The notes under the pieces: model-generated | The model's input: the letters and a program-made list of their open reading frames with translations, nothing else | Databases searched by the model: none | What the model was told of the DNA's origin: nothing | In this document: positions 29,334 to 38,277 of the stretch, in pieces | Layout of the letters: each line of letters begins with the position of its first letter | Position numbering within the stretch: the first letter of the stretch is position 1 | Translations under genes and position numbers: made by a program | NCBI RefSeq assembly: GCF_024585165.1 | Contig: NZ_CP029008.1 | Coordinates: forward strand, 6,529,501 to 6,593,500 | DNA: 64,000 nucleotides | Source of the DNA: Bradyrhizobium sp. WBOS07 | GTDB taxonomy: Bacteria > Pseudomonadota > Alphaproteobacteria > Rhizobiales > Xanthobacteraceae | Direction of reading: 5' to 3'

Positions 29334-30152
29334 ATGATCAGGGGCAGGGCTGTTGCGGGGGCGGTTTTTGGCGCGATGGCGCTGTTTGGTTGCCTGGCGC
29401 CCGCCGTCGAGGCGGCCACTTGCGGCAACGGGCCCGGCGGGTTCGAGGCCTGGAAGCGCGAGTTCAGCGCGGAGGCGCAAGGCAAGGGCATCGGTCAGAC
29501 CGCGCTCTCGGCCCTGATGCAGACCAATTACGCCAGCGCCACCATCGCGGCCGACCGCGGCCAGCGCAGCTTTTCACTGACGCTCGACCAGTTCCTCGCC
29601 AAGCGCGGCGCCACCACCATCGTCGCCAAGGGGCGGCAGCTCAAGCAGTCGCAGGCCGCCTTGTTCGCCTCGATCCAGCAGCGCTATGGCGTCCCGCCCG
29701 GACCCTTGATCGCGATATGGGGCATGGAGACCGGTTTCGGCAGCCAGCGCGGCAACCAGAACATGCTGTCGTCTATCGCGACCCTTGCCTATGATTGCCG
29801 CCGTCCCGAATTCTTCACCGACCAGCTCTACGCCGCGCTGAAGCTGATCGACCGCGGCACGCTGTCGGGGACGACCCGCGGCTCCATGCACGGGGAGGTG
29901 GGCCAGACCCAGTTCATGCCCAAGAGCATCCTGGCCTATGGCACCGGCAACCTCGAGGTGGCCGCCAACGCGCTGAACTCGACGGCGAATTTCCTGAAGG
30001 CTCATGGCTGGCGCGCGGGAGCCGGGTACCAGCCCGGCGAGCCGAATTTCGCCGCGATCGAGGCGTGGAATGCGGCCGGCGTTTATCAAAAGGCGATCGC
30101 CTTGATGGGCCGGCAAATCGACGAAGGCGGAGCGGCGGCCGCCTCGCGCTGA
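29334..30152 (+). CDS. lytic murein transglycosylase (SLT/MltB-like)
   Basis: A 272-residue exported protein. The signal peptide (AVAGAVFGAMALFGCLAPAV) is followed by a mature domain with FEAWKREFSAEAQGKGIG, IWGMETGFGSQRGNQN (catalytic Glu in METGFG), TLAYDCRRPEFF and GEVGQTQFMPKSILAYG. These match the MltB-type membrane-bound lytic transglycosylase B fold, although the protein is shorter than the usual 400 residues and lacks the C-terminal peptidoglycan-binding domain. It cleaves glycan strands of the cell wall. The cysteine in the signal region could be a lipobox, but the context FGCL is not typical. Confidence 0.85.
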   Translation: MIRGRAVAGAVFGAMALFGCLAPAVEAATCGNGPGGFEAWKREFSAEAQGKGIGQTALSALMQTNYASATIAADRGQRSFSLTLDQFLAKRGATTIVAKGRQLKQSQAALFASIQQRYGVPPGPLIAIWGMETGFGSQRGNQNMLSSIATLAYDCRRPEFFTDQLYAALKLIDRGTLSGTTRGSMHGEVGQTQFMPKSILAYGTGNLEVAANALNSTANFLKAHGWRAGAGYQPGEPNFAAIEAWNAAGVYQKAIALMGRQIDEGGAAAASR

Positions 30153-30262
30153 CCAGTTCAGCAAGGCGTGATGCGTCGGCGCGAGAAAATTGTTGCCATC
30201 AGGAACCGACGGCACGACGTTTGCTTTGATCAGATTCAGGGCTGGGCATGAGGAGACTCAAC

Positions 30263-30484
30263 ATGGCAACCCAGATCGTGATGGACCAGACGGGCGATAC
30301 ACGCCACGAGTTTGATCCTGGCAATGCCGAAGCGCTGGCGCGAGCCGAACGGCGCTTTCGGGAGCTGACCGGGGCCGGCTTCACCGCCGCCCTGCGAACC
30401 GGACCTGGCGAGGTCACCCGCATCAAATCGTTCGACCCGGCCGCGCAGGAAACGCTGTTCTATCCCCGTCTGGTCGGCGGTTGA
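30263..30484 (+). CDS. small hypothetical protein
   Basis: The 73-residue protein begins MATQIVMDQTGDTRHEFDPG and has a helix AEALARAERRFRELTGAGFT. AGGAG 7 bases upstream favours ATG 30263 over an ATG at 30248. The pattern (RHEFDPG, then AERRFREL, then GxGEVTRIKSFDP) suggests one compact alpha/beta domain. The family is unknown to me. It precedes another small gene on the same strand by 12 bp, so the two are probably coexpressed. Confidence 0.6.
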   Translation: MATQIVMDQTGDTRHEFDPGNAEALARAERRFRELTGAGFTAALRTGPGEVTRIKSFDPAAQETLFYPRLVGG

Positions 30485-30496
30485 TCTGAGCTGCAC

Positions 30497-30919
30497 ATGA
30501 TCGCGGCAGTTTGGCTCCGCGCGCCGGCGCGTGCGCGTTTGCATGCGCTGCGTGAACTCTATCGGCGGTTCTTCGGCGAGAACACGCCGGATGCTCGTGG
30601 CCGCCGGCTTCTGGCCGAATGGCTGTCGCCGGCGCAGCGTGCACAGTTCGAAGAGCGCCGCTATTTCGATGTCGTCGGCTGTGACACCGGCAAGACATAC
30701 CGCATCCACTACGGCACGGCCGCCAATGTTCACGAGATCGACGAGGCCGGGCATGCGACGATGGGCTGGTGCTTCGTCCCGTCAGGCTTTCTCGTCCCGG
30801 GCGATGTGATGCTGGCGCAGAAGATCGGGCTCGAAACGGACGAGCTGGGCACGTTGGCGCTCGCCAACCGCTTTCCACCGGCAACGCATTCAGAGCATTT
30901 CTACCGGCGACCATTCTAG
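30497..30919 (+). CDS. conserved-looking hypothetical protein
   Basis: The 140-residue protein has an Arg-rich helical start and the block WLSPAQRAQFEERRYFDVVG, then CDTGKTYRIHYGTAANVHEI and a GWCFVPSGFLVPGDVMLAQK segment. The tight beta-rich centre looks like a folded domain. I recall similar unnamed proteins in Rhizobiales but no function. There is no signal peptide. It follows the 73-residue gene closely and converges on two micro-genes. Confidence 0.6.
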   Translation: MIAAVWLRAPARARLHALRELYRRFFGENTPDARGRRLLAEWLSPAQRAQFEERRYFDVVGCDTGKTYRIHYGTAANVHEIDEAGHATMGWCFVPSGFLVPGDVMLAQKIGLETDELGTLALANRFPPATHSEHFYRRPF

Positions 30920-30938
30920 TGCCGGAGAAGCGAACCGA

Positions 30939-31031
30939 TCAGGAATGCGTGGTGCGGTAGGCATCCAGCGCATGCGCTGCGAAAACGCCAACGCTGCAAA
31001 GGGCCAGAAGGGCGGAGATCAGCTCGATCAT
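30939..31031 (-). CDS. 30-residue predicted membrane micro-protein
   Basis: A strong GGAGG lies 8 bases before ATG 31031. The peptide is a single hydrophobic helix (IELISALLALCSVGVFAAHA) with a short polar tail ending in DAYRTTHS. Such one-helix proteins often bind and tune larger membrane complexes. Its start overlaps the stop of the next upstream micro-gene (ATGA), which argues that both are translated. No known family. Confidence 0.55.
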   Translation of the reverse strand: MIELISALLALCSVGVFAAHALDAYRTTHS

Positions 31032-31111
31032 AACTCGTCCTCCCGTAGCGGCTGGGCGACGAGGTTCTGACAGCAGGAATATTCGTAGATCAGGTCGAGA
31101 AGGAATTGCAT
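31028..31111 (-). CDS. 27-residue micro-protein overlapping the next gene
   Basis: ATG 31111 begins MQFLLDLIYEYSCCQNLVAQ and the frame ends LREDEL before a TGA that overlaps the ATG of the 30-residue gene (ATGA). An AGGGA lies about 11 bases upstream. It has an amphipathic or membrane-touching start, two adjacent cysteines and an acidic end. The 4-base overlap suggests translational coupling, and its last codons contain the ribosome site of the next gene. Confidence 0.45.
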   Translation of the reverse strand: MQFLLDLIYEYSCCQNLVAQPLREDEL

Positions 31112-31336
31112 GGTGGCCGTCCCTGTACTTGTTTTGACAACCACTTAACTGGCGATCTGTTTCAGGGATGTTTCGTCCCGTCAGGAATGCGGTTTCGCGG
31201 GGAACCCGACGGGCGGGTTTGTGCGCTGCGGCCGCCCCAAATGCCGGAGCCGGATAAGGAGGAAGGCTGGCGCGGACCCTTGCGGCTCGCCCACGGAGGT
31301 GGTCATCTCGGCCCGGGGAATGCGCTGGAGGCTGAC

Positions 31337-31834
31337 ATGACACGATTCATTTGCGCCGCTTTGCTGGCCGCGAGCGTCCTCGGGGCAGGGCCGGCGCTGG
31401 CGCAAAAATCCAAGGTCGGTGACTGGACCATCGAGAAGCGGACGCAAGACACCCATTGCAATGCAAGCCGGGGCTACAAGGACAAGGACGACGAGAACCG
31501 CGACTACGTCATCGTGATCACCTATTCCGAGAAGACGATCGTGATCGTGATGATCTACGACGGCTGGGAATGGGAGACGGTCGGCGAGATCCTTCGGGCC
31601 GATGTCGGCACCGATGATGCGGACATCATGAAGAAGGCGAAGTGGGAGGTCATGGACAGGACCACCGTGCGCGGCATCTTCGAGTACGACCAGTCGATGA
31701 TGGACCGCCTGTCGAAGGCCAAACGCCTCACGCTCGACTTCGAAGACGATGACGACGACAGCATCGAGATGCAGATACCGCGCGCCGGCGAAGCGCTGGC
31801 CGCGCTGAAGTTCTGCGAGGAGAATCGGAAATAA
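31337..31834 (+). CDS. periplasmic protein of unknown function
   Basis: The 165-residue protein has a signal peptide (ICAALLAASVLGAGPALA, cleavage after ALA near residue 22) and a mature domain opening KSKVGDWTIEKRTQDTHCNA. This WTIEKR-Cys start recalls IalB-like and other small secreted domains. The middle is a beta-rich segment VIVITYSEKTIVIVMIYDG, and there is an acidic stretch EDDDDDS. The gene ends 47 bp before the stop of the RND pump gene on the other strand. Function unknown; probably a folded periplasmic protein with a disulfide between the two Cys of the mature part. Confidence 0.7.
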   Translation: MTRFICAALLAASVLGAGPALAQKSKVGDWTIEKRTQDTHCNASRGYKDKDDENRDYVIVITYSEKTIVIVMIYDGWEWETVGEILRADVGTDDADIMKKAKWEVMDRTTVRGIFEYDQSMMDRLSKAKRLTLDFEDDDDDSIEMQIPRAGEALAALKFCEENRK

Positions 31835-31881
31835 GCGATGCGAACTTGGTCCCGCCGGGGGCTGCCGCGGCGGGACGTCGG

Positions 31882-34800
31882 TCACTCTGCAGGCCCATGA
31901 ACAGGCGCCGCACTGGTGTCGCTGCCGTGATGCGTCAGCGGCTTCATGCCGGTGACGGTCCGCAGCAGCACGTAGAACACCGGCGTCAGGAACAGGCCGA
32001 ACACGGTGACGCCGATCATGCCGGAGAACACGGCAACGCCCATCGCGCGGCGCATCTCCGAGCCGGCGCCGGTCGAGAGCACCAGCGGCAGCACGCCCAT
32101 GATGAACGCCATCGACGTCATCAGGATCGGACGAAGCCGCAACCGGCTCGCCTCGATCGCGGCCCGGATCGGCGTGCGGCCCGCGAATTCGAGCTCCCGC
32201 GCGAATTCGACGATCAGGATCGCGTTCTTGGCCGAGAGCCCGACGAGAACGATCAGACCGATCTGGGTGAAGACGTTGTTGTCGCCCTTGGAGACCCAGA
32301 CGCCAAACATCGCAGCGAGCAAGCCCATCGGCACGATCATGATGATCGAGAGCGGCAGTGTCAGGCTCTCATAAAGCGCGGCCAGCACCAGGAAGACCAG
32401 CAGGATCGCCAGCGGGAACACCCAGATGCCGGAATTGCCGGCGATGAACTCCTGATAGGTCAGGTCGGTCCATTCGAAGGCGAAACCGGGCGGCAGCACC
32501 TCGGCCGCGATCCGCGTCGCCGCCTCCTGGGCCTGACCCGAGGAGAAGCCGGGCGCGGCCGCCGCGTTGATGTCGGATGACAGGAAGCCGTTGTAGCGGA
32601 TCGCGCGCTCCGGCCCCGCGCTCTGGCGGATCGTGAGCAGCGCCGACAACGGCACCATGTCGCCCGAGGACGAGCGCACCTTCAACTGCCTGATGTCGTC
32701 GGCACGCGCACGGAACGGCGCGTCGGCCTGCACGCGGACCGAATAGGTGCGGCCGAACTTGTTGAAGTCGTTGACGTAGTAGGAGCCGAGGTAGATCTGC
32801 AGCGTGTTGAAGACCTCGGTGACGGGCACGCCGAGTTGCAGCGCCTTGGTGCGGTCGATGTCGGCGAACAGCTGGGGCACGTTGACCTGGAAGCTCGAGA
32901 ACACGCCGGCGATCTCCGGCGCCTTCTGCATCGCCGCCATGAAGGCGTTAGTCGCTTCGTTCAGGGCCTCATAGCCGAGGCCGGCACGGTCCTCGATCTG
33001 CAGCTTGAAGCCACCGATGGTGCCGAGGCCGTTGACCGGCGGCGGCGGGAACATGGCGATGAAGGCTTCCTGAATGCCGGCATATTTCTTGTTCAGCTCG
33101 GCGGCGATGGCATTCCCGCTCAGCGCGGGATCCTTGCGCTCGTCGAACGGTTTGAGCGTCGAGAACACGATGCCGGCATTGGACGAGTTGGTGAAGCCGG
33201 AGATTGAGAGCCCCGGGAAAGCCACCGAGCTCTCGACACCGGGCTGGGTCAGCGCGATGTCGCTCATCTTGCGGATCACCTCTTCGCTGCGGTCGAGCGC
33301 GGCGCCATCGGGCAGGCGGGCGAAGCCGACGAGGTACTGCTTGTCCTGACCCGGCACGAAGCCGCCCGGCACCTGCTGGAACAGGAGCGCGGTGAGGCCG
33401 ACCAGCGCGGCGTAAAGACCCATCACCGCGGCCTTGCCCGAGATCACCCGAGTGACGCTGCTGCCGTAGTTCTCCGACGAGCGTGTGAAGGCCTTGTTGA
33501 AGCCACGGAAGAACCAACCAAGGCTCTTTTCCATGATCAGCGTCAGCCGGTCCTTCGGCTCGTTGCGCCCCTTGAGCAGCAGCGCGGACAGCGCCGGCGA
33601 CAGTGTCAGCGAGTTGACGGCGGAGATCACGGTCGAGATCGCGATCGTCAATGCGAATTGCTTGTAGAACTGCCCGGTGAGGCCGGAGATGAAGGCGAGC
33701 GGCACGAACACCGCGATCAGCACCATCGCGATGGCGATGATCGGTCCCGACACCTCGCGCATCGCCTGATAGGTGGCATCGCGCGGCGATAGCCCGGACT
33801 CGATGTTGCGCTCGACGTTCTCGACCACGACGATGGCGTCGTCGACGACGATGCCGATCGCGAGCACAAGGCCAAACAGGCTGAGCGCGTTGATGGAGAA
33901 GCCGAACACGTGCATCACGGCAAAGGTGCCGACGATCGACACCGGCACCGCCAGCAGCGGGATGATCGAGGCGCGCCAGGTCTGCAGGAACAGGATCACG
34001 ACCAGTACCACCAGCGCGATCGCTTCCAGCAGCGTATGGATCACCGCCTCGATCGAGGAGCGCACGAACTGGGTGGGGTCGTAGACGATCTGGTAAGACA
34101 CGCCTTCCGGCATGTTCTTCTTGATCTCGGCCATGGTGGCGCGGACGTTGTCGGAGATCTGCAGCGCGTTGGAGCCGGGCGCCTGGAAGATCGGGATCGC
34201 CACCGCCTGCTTGTTGTCCAGCAGCGAGCGCAGGCCGTATTCGGAGGCCCCGAGCTCGATGCGCGCGAGGTCGCGCAGGCGCACGACCTCGCCGCGCGTG
34301 CCGGTCTTGACCACGATGTCGCCGAACTGCTCCTCGTTCGCGAGGCGGCCTTCGGCGTTGACGGACAATTGCAGGTCGATGCCCTTCACGTTCGGGGAGG
34401 AGCCGACCACGCCGGCGGCGGCCTCGACGTTCTGCGCCTGGATCGCCCTGACGATGTCGCTTGCGGTCAGGCCGTGCTCGGCGGCCTTCTGCGGATCGAC
34501 CCAGACCCGCATCGAATAGTCGCCGGCGCCATAGAGCTGCACGTCGCCGACGCCGTCGATCCGCGCGAGCCGGTCCTTGACGTTGAGCACCGCGTAGTTG
34601 CGCAGATACGTCATGTCGTAGCGGCCGTTCGGCGACAACAGATGCACGACCATGGTGAGGTCGGGCGACGACTTCTTGGTGATGATGCCGAGCTGGCGCA
34701 CCACGGCGGGCAGGCGCGGCTCGGCCTGCTGCACGCGGTTCTGCACCAGCTGCGTCGCCTTGTCCGGGTCGGTGCCGAGGCGGAACGTCACCGTCAGCGT

Positions 34801-35070
34801 CATCGCGCCGTCGGTGGTCGCCTGGCTCGACATGTACAGCATGTTCTCGACGCCGTTGATCTGCTCCTCGATCGGCGTCGCCACCGTTTCCGCAATCACC
34901 TTGGGATTGGCGCCGGGATAGGTCGCGCGCACCACGACGGAAGGCGGTACCACGTCGGGATATTCGGAGATCGGCATCGCGAACAGCGAGATCAAGCCGG
35001 CAAGGAAGATCAGGACCGACAGCACGCCGGCGAAAATCGGACGATCGATGAAGAACTTTGAGAGATTCAT
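31882..35070 (-). CDS. RND multidrug efflux pump, inner-membrane subunit (AcrB/MexB-like, HAE1)
   Basis: A 1062-residue pump with 12 expected membrane helices and two large periplasmic loops. The N-terminus MNLSKFFIDRPIFAGVLSVL, the loop block SEYPDVVPPSVVVRATYPGA, and the proton-relay sequence AIGIVVDDAIVVVENVERN (paired Asp in TM4) are typical of the AcrB group. AGGGG 9-10 bases upstream supports ATG 35070. It exports drugs or toxic metabolites with the upstream membrane-fusion protein. No outer-membrane channel gene is present, so it must borrow a TolC-type partner. Confidence 0.95.
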   Translation of the reverse strand: MNLSKFFIDRPIFAGVLSVLIFLAGLISLFAMPISEYPDVVPPSVVVRATYPGANPKVIAETVATPIEEQINGVENMLYMSSQATTDGAMTLTVTFRLGTDPDKATQLVQNRVQQAEPRLPAVVRQLGIITKKSSPDLTMVVHLLSPNGRYDMTYLRNYAVLNVKDRLARIDGVGDVQLYGAGDYSMRVWVDPQKAAEHGLTASDIVRAIQAQNVEAAAGVVGSSPNVKGIDLQLSVNAEGRLANEEQFGDIVVKTGTRGEVVRLRDLARIELGASEYGLRSLLDNKQAVAIPIFQAPGSNALQISDNVRATMAEIKKNMPEGVSYQIVYDPTQFVRSSIEAVIHTLLEAIALVVLVVILFLQTWRASIIPLLAVPVSIVGTFAVMHVFGFSINALSLFGLVLAIGIVVDDAIVVVENVERNIESGLSPRDATYQAMREVSGPIIAIAMVLIAVFVPLAFISGLTGQFYKQFALTIAISTVISAVNSLTLSPALSALLLKGRNEPKDRLTLIMEKSLGWFFRGFNKAFTRSSENYGSSVTRVISGKAAVMGLYAALVGLTALLFQQVPGGFVPGQDKQYLVGFARLPDGAALDRSEEVIRKMSDIALTQPGVESSVAFPGLSISGFTNSSNAGIVFSTLKPFDERKDPALSGNAIAAELNKKYAGIQEAFIAMFPPPPVNGLGTIGGFKLQIEDRAGLGYEALNEATNAFMAAMQKAPEIAGVFSSFQVNVPQLFADIDRTKALQLGVPVTEVFNTLQIYLGSYYVNDFNKFGRTYSVRVQADAPFRARADDIRQLKVRSSSGDMVPLSALLTIRQSAGPERAIRYNGFLSSDINAAAAPGFSSGQAQEAATRIAAEVLPPGFAFEWTDLTYQEFIAGNSGIWVFPLAILLVFLVLAALYESLTLPLSIIMIVPMGLLAAMFGVWVSKGDNNVFTQIGLIVLVGLSAKNAILIVEFARELEFAGRTPIRAAIEASRLRLRPILMTSMAFIMGVLPLVLSTGAGSEMRRAMGVAVFSGMIGVTVFGLFLTPVFYVLLRTVTGMKPLTHHGSDTSAAPVHGPAE

Positions 35071-35117
35071 GGTCTTGCCCCTGGGCAATATCTTGGTCGT
35101 CCCCGGACAACTCCGCA

Positions 35118-35222
35118 GTCATTCCGGGGCGCGCGAAGCGCGCGCCCGGAATCCAGAAGTGATGTGATCGGAGTTCATAGGCTCGAGATCCTGGGTTCGC
35201 GCGATGCGCGCCCCGGGATGAC
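35118..35222. repeat. palindromic intergenic repeat, family B, copy 1
   Basis: GTCATTCCGGGGCGCGC (35118-35134) is inverted at 35206-35222 with one mismatch. Inside lie GCGCGAAGCGCGC and GCGCGATGCGCGC mini-hairpins. The element fills the space between the membrane-fusion gene and the pump gene of the same operon, so it may tune their ratio. A related copy is at 56379-56498. Confidence 0.8.
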
Positions 35223-35230
35223 GGCGTGCA

Positions 35231-36472
35231 CTAACGCTGCACCACGTCTTGGTTGCTATGGTTGGAGGCCTGCTGTGCTCGCGCGCCCATGGCGGCAACC
35301 TCCGTTTTGAGAAGGCCGCCGGGACGCACGCGCTGCAGGCCGTTGACGACGATACGGTCGCCCGGCTTCAAGCCCGAAGTGACGACGCGCAATCCATCCA
35401 CGGCGCCGCCGAGCGTGACCGGCCGGTACACCGCGCGGCTGTCGTCGCCGACGGCCATCACGAACTTCTTGTCTTGGTCGGTGCCGATCGCGCGCTCGTC
35501 GATCATCACCAGCGCCTGCTGCTTCGGCTGGCCCATGCGCACGCGCGCGAACTGGCCGGGGATGAGACGGCCGTCCTCGTTCCGGAACACCGCCCGGACC
35601 CGGATGGTGCCGCTCTGGCCGTTGACCTGGTTGTCGATGAGCTGGATGTGGCCTTTCGCCGAGAGGCCGCCGGAGGTCGTCATCTCCACGGGGATCTGGT
35701 CGAGCTTGCCGCGCTGGCCGGAGGCGTCCGCGATCGAGTTCAGCGCCCGCAGCACGATCTCTTCATCCGCATCGAACGAGGCGTAGATCGGATTGACCGA
35801 GACCAGCGAGGTCAGCACCGGGGAGGCGGTGCCGGCGGCGACGAGATTGCCGACGGTGACCTCGATCTTACCGACGCGGCCGTCCACGGGCGCGCGTACC
35901 TCGGTGTAATCGAGATTGAGCTTTGCGGTCTGGAGCGTCGCCTCGGCCGCCTTCACGTTGGCGATCGCTTCGCGGTTGGCGTTCTCGCGTTGGTCGAAAT
36001 CGCGCCGCGTCACCACGGCGTTGCCGACGAGCTGTGCGCCGCGTTCGACCTCGCCGGTGGTGAACACCACGCGTGCCTTCGCCGCCTCGAGCTGGGCGTT
36101 GGCCTTGTCGACCTCGGCCGCATAGGGCGCCGGGTCGATCTTGAACAGGACGTCGCCGGCCTTCACCAGTGCGCCTTCGGTGAAGTTGGCGGAGAGGATC
36201 GCGCCCGCAACGCGCGGGCGCAGCTCGACGCGGTGGATGGCCTCGAGCCGGCCGGAGAAATCGTCCCACAGCACGGTCTGCTTCGGTTCGATCAGCGCAA
36301 CGGTGACTGGCACGGCCTGTTCAGCCGCAGCGGCCGTTGCTGTCGCCTGGGCGGCGTGGAAGTAGCGGCCGGTCGCGATCGAGCCGGCGGCGGCGAGGGC
36401 GCCCACGAGGGCGACGCCGCCCAGAAGGCGGCGGAAACGGCCGGTGCTGAAGGTATTTTGGGAGGGGGGCAT
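35231..36472 (-). CDS. RND efflux membrane-fusion protein (AcrA/MexA-like)
   Basis: A 413-residue periplasmic adaptor anchored by an N-terminal hydrophobic segment (LGGVALVGALAAAGSIATG). The lipoyl halves are seen as GRLEAIHRVELRPRVAGAI and RAPVDGRVGKIEVTVGNLV around a coiled-coil (AEVDKANAQLEAAKARVVFT). The beta-barrel and distal parts end in LKPGDRIVVNGLQRVRPG. It bridges the downstream RND pump to an outer-membrane channel. There is no lipobox Cys. The gene starts 199 bp from a divergent TetR gene, with a perfect palindrome just upstream. Confidence 0.92.
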   Translation of the reverse strand: MPPSQNTFSTGRFRRLLGGVALVGALAAAGSIATGRYFHAAQATATAAAAEQAVPVTVALIEPKQTVLWDDFSGRLEAIHRVELRPRVAGAILSANFTEGALVKAGDVLFKIDPAPYAAEVDKANAQLEAAKARVVFTTGEVERGAQLVGNAVVTRRDFDQRENANREAIANVKAAEATLQTAKLNLDYTEVRAPVDGRVGKIEVTVGNLVAAGTASPVLTSLVSVNPIYASFDADEEIVLRALNSIADASGQRGKLDQIPVEMTTSGGLSAKGHIQLIDNQVNGQSGTIRVRAVFRNEDGRLIPGQFARVRMGQPKQQALVMIDERAIGTDQDKKFVMAVGDDSRAVYRPVTLGGAVDGLRVVTSGLKPGDRIVVNGLQRVRPGGLLKTEVAAMGARAQQASNHSNQDVVQR

Positions 36473-36488
36473 TTGCGCGCTCCAGATA

Positions 36489-36504
36489 TGTAGTGTTCAC
36501 TACA
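36489..36504. promoter_or_regulatory. TetR-type operator in the pump/regulator gap
   Basis: TGTAGTG (36489-36495), TT, CACTACA (36498-36504) is a perfect 7-bp inverted repeat starting 17 bp upstream of the membrane-fusion start codon. Its position fits repression of the pump operon by the TetR protein encoded divergently at 36672. Confidence 0.6.
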
Positions 36505-36671
36505 GATGTGGAGCTGGATACCGCAGCGCAAGATACTTATGTACCGGTCACTAAGAAAAATGTACGCCGATACCGCGACAATTGGAAGACACAAGAAAAA
36601 GAAAGCCAGAACAAATAGATAGGAACTGGCGTTAGGCTGATATTGTCCGCCAATTCCGAGGAGACAGGCAC

Positions 36672-37277
36672 ATGCGCATGGGACGCCCCCGCGAATTCGA
36701 CACCGAAGCGGCGTTGGACCAAGCGATGGAAGTGTTTTGGCGCCATGGCTATGAGGGCGCTACCATCGCCCAGCTCACAGAGGCCATGGGCATCAATCCG
36801 CCAAGTCTCTACGCCTGCTTCGGCAACAAGGAAGGCCTGCTGAAGGCTGCGCTCGACCGCTACACCAAATTGCGCGGCGCCTGGATGGACGAGGTGGTCG
36901 CGGCCCCCACCGCCCGCGACGTCGCCGAGCGGATGCTGATGGGCATTGCCGACAAGCAGACCGATCCCGCCAATCCGCCCGGCTGCCTGCTGGTGCAAGG
37001 CGGCGTCGCCTGCGGCTCCGGCTCCGAGAGCGTCCCCTTTGAGCTCGCCGCCCGCCGCGCTCAGAACGAGGACCAGCTGCGCGAGCGTTTCATCCGCGCC
37101 AAGGCTGAAGGCGATCTGAAGGAGACGGCCGATCCCGCCGCCCTCGCGCGCTACGTCTCGGCGGTGTCCGTCGGCATGGGCGTGATGGCGTCTTCCGGTG
37201 CCGACCGTGAAGCGCTGCGGCAGGTGGCTGATGTCGCCGTGCAGGCAGTCGAAGCGCAGTCGACCGCCAAGACGTAG
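36672..37277 (+). CDS. TetR-family regulator of the adjacent RND pump
   Basis: A 201-residue regulator with the N-terminal helix-turn-helix [20 protein letters not shown], then [20 protein letters not shown] and [15 protein letters not shown]. The C-terminal domain has the TetR_C_16-like Cys-containing block [28 protein letters not shown] lies 8-9 bases upstream of ATG 36672. It is divergent from the pump operon and most likely represses it until a toxic ligand binds. A perfect palindrome at 36489 is the likely operator. Confidence 0.88.
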   Translation: MRMGRPREFDTEAALDQAMEVFWRHGYEGATIAQLTEAMGINPPSLYACFGNKEGLLKAALDRYTKLRGAWMDEVVAAPTARDVAERMLMGIADKQTDPANPPGCLLVQGGVACGSGSESVPFELAARRAQNEDQLRERFIRAKAEGDLKETADPAALARYVSAVSVGMGVMASSGADREALRQVADVAVQAVEAQSTAKT

Positions 37278-37360
37278 TCGACCATCTTCATAGCGCGGAC
37301 TGCTTCTCAGACAGCGCCGTCGCCGTCGCGGGGAGGGGCGGTCGCCGGACATCGACGATT

Positions 37361-38013
37361 ATGTTTGCCCTCACATTCCTCGGCACCTCGGCAAGCGTTC
37401 CCTCCGCCGAACGCAATCATCCGGCGCTCCTCGTCGAGGCCGCGGGCAAGCGTGTCCTGGTCGATTGCGGCGAGGGCACGCAGCGCCAGCCGGCGATTTC
37501 ACCATCGGCTGCTTTCCGGTTCGTCACCGCGACACCGACAGTTTTGGATTTACCTTCCAGAGCCCCGCGCGCCGCCATCTTCGGCCGGACCGGCTCGTGG
37601 CGCTGGGCGTTCCCGACGGTCCCTTGCGCGGCGAGTTGGCCGCAGGTCGAGCGGTCGTGATCGAGGGTGATCGCAGGGTCGATCCGGAAGATGTTCTGGG
37701 GCCGCCGAGCGGCGGCAAGAAACTCGTGGTGATCGGCGACACCGAAACCACCGAAGGATTGTCGCAATACGTCGCCGGCGCCGACCTGCTGGTGATCGAG
37801 GCGACCTTCCTCGAGCGCGACGCCGCAACTGCGCGGGATTACGGCCATCTGACCGCGGCGGAAGCGGCCGCTCTTGCGGCCGCCGGCAACGTCCGCCAAC
37901 TCGTGCTGACCCATCTGTCCGGACGATACGAGGACGACGAGATCCTGGCCGAGGCGGCGCGGATCTTTCCGAACACCCGGATCGCCGCCGATTTCGATCA
38001 CATCGTGATCTAA
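37361..38013 (+). pseudogene. rnz: RNase Z-like beta-lactamase-fold gene with internal deletion and frameshift
   Basis: ATG 37361 begins a normal RNase Z start ([20 protein letters not shown], then [12 protein letters not shown]). At about 37487-37495 the match jumps, in another frame, to [19 protein letters not shown]. The rest then fits the RNase Z C-terminus: [52 protein letters not shown] and DFDHIVI. Roughly 75-80 residues are missing, including the HxHxDH zinc motif that defines the active site. The loss is not a multiple of three bases. The gene therefore cannot make tRNA 3'-processing RNase Z; a working copy must lie elsewhere. Confidence 0.8.
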
Positions 38014-38232
38014 GCCCCGATGCGATAAGGATGCACCGCCATCGTGCTTTAAGTCGTTGTTGAAGCGTGATCCTTCTGGAAAACCGCGCCGCCCTTGTCC
38101 GGATCATGCTTCGGGCGAACATCAAGCTGGAGTAGGCTTGATCCATCCACCGCAGCGCTTGCCAGCCCGGGGACGAGCGGGTAGAACCCTGCCACGCCTG
38201 AGCCGTGATTTGCGCCAAACGCGCTGCCGGCG

Positions 38233-38270
38233 AGTCGAACAAATCAGCAAGTCATTGAATTTGTTCGACT
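38233..38270. repeat. 12-bp perfect inverted repeat just before tRNA-Gln
   Basis: AGTCGAACAAAT (38233-38244) is perfectly inverted as ATTTGTTCGACT (38259-38270) with a 14-base spacer. It ends 7 bp before the tRNA. It may be a protein-binding site or a processing hairpin in the precursor RNA. The rest of the 264-bp gap from 38014 to 38277 shows no gene. Confidence 0.6.
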
Positions 38271-38277
38271 ATTCCGT

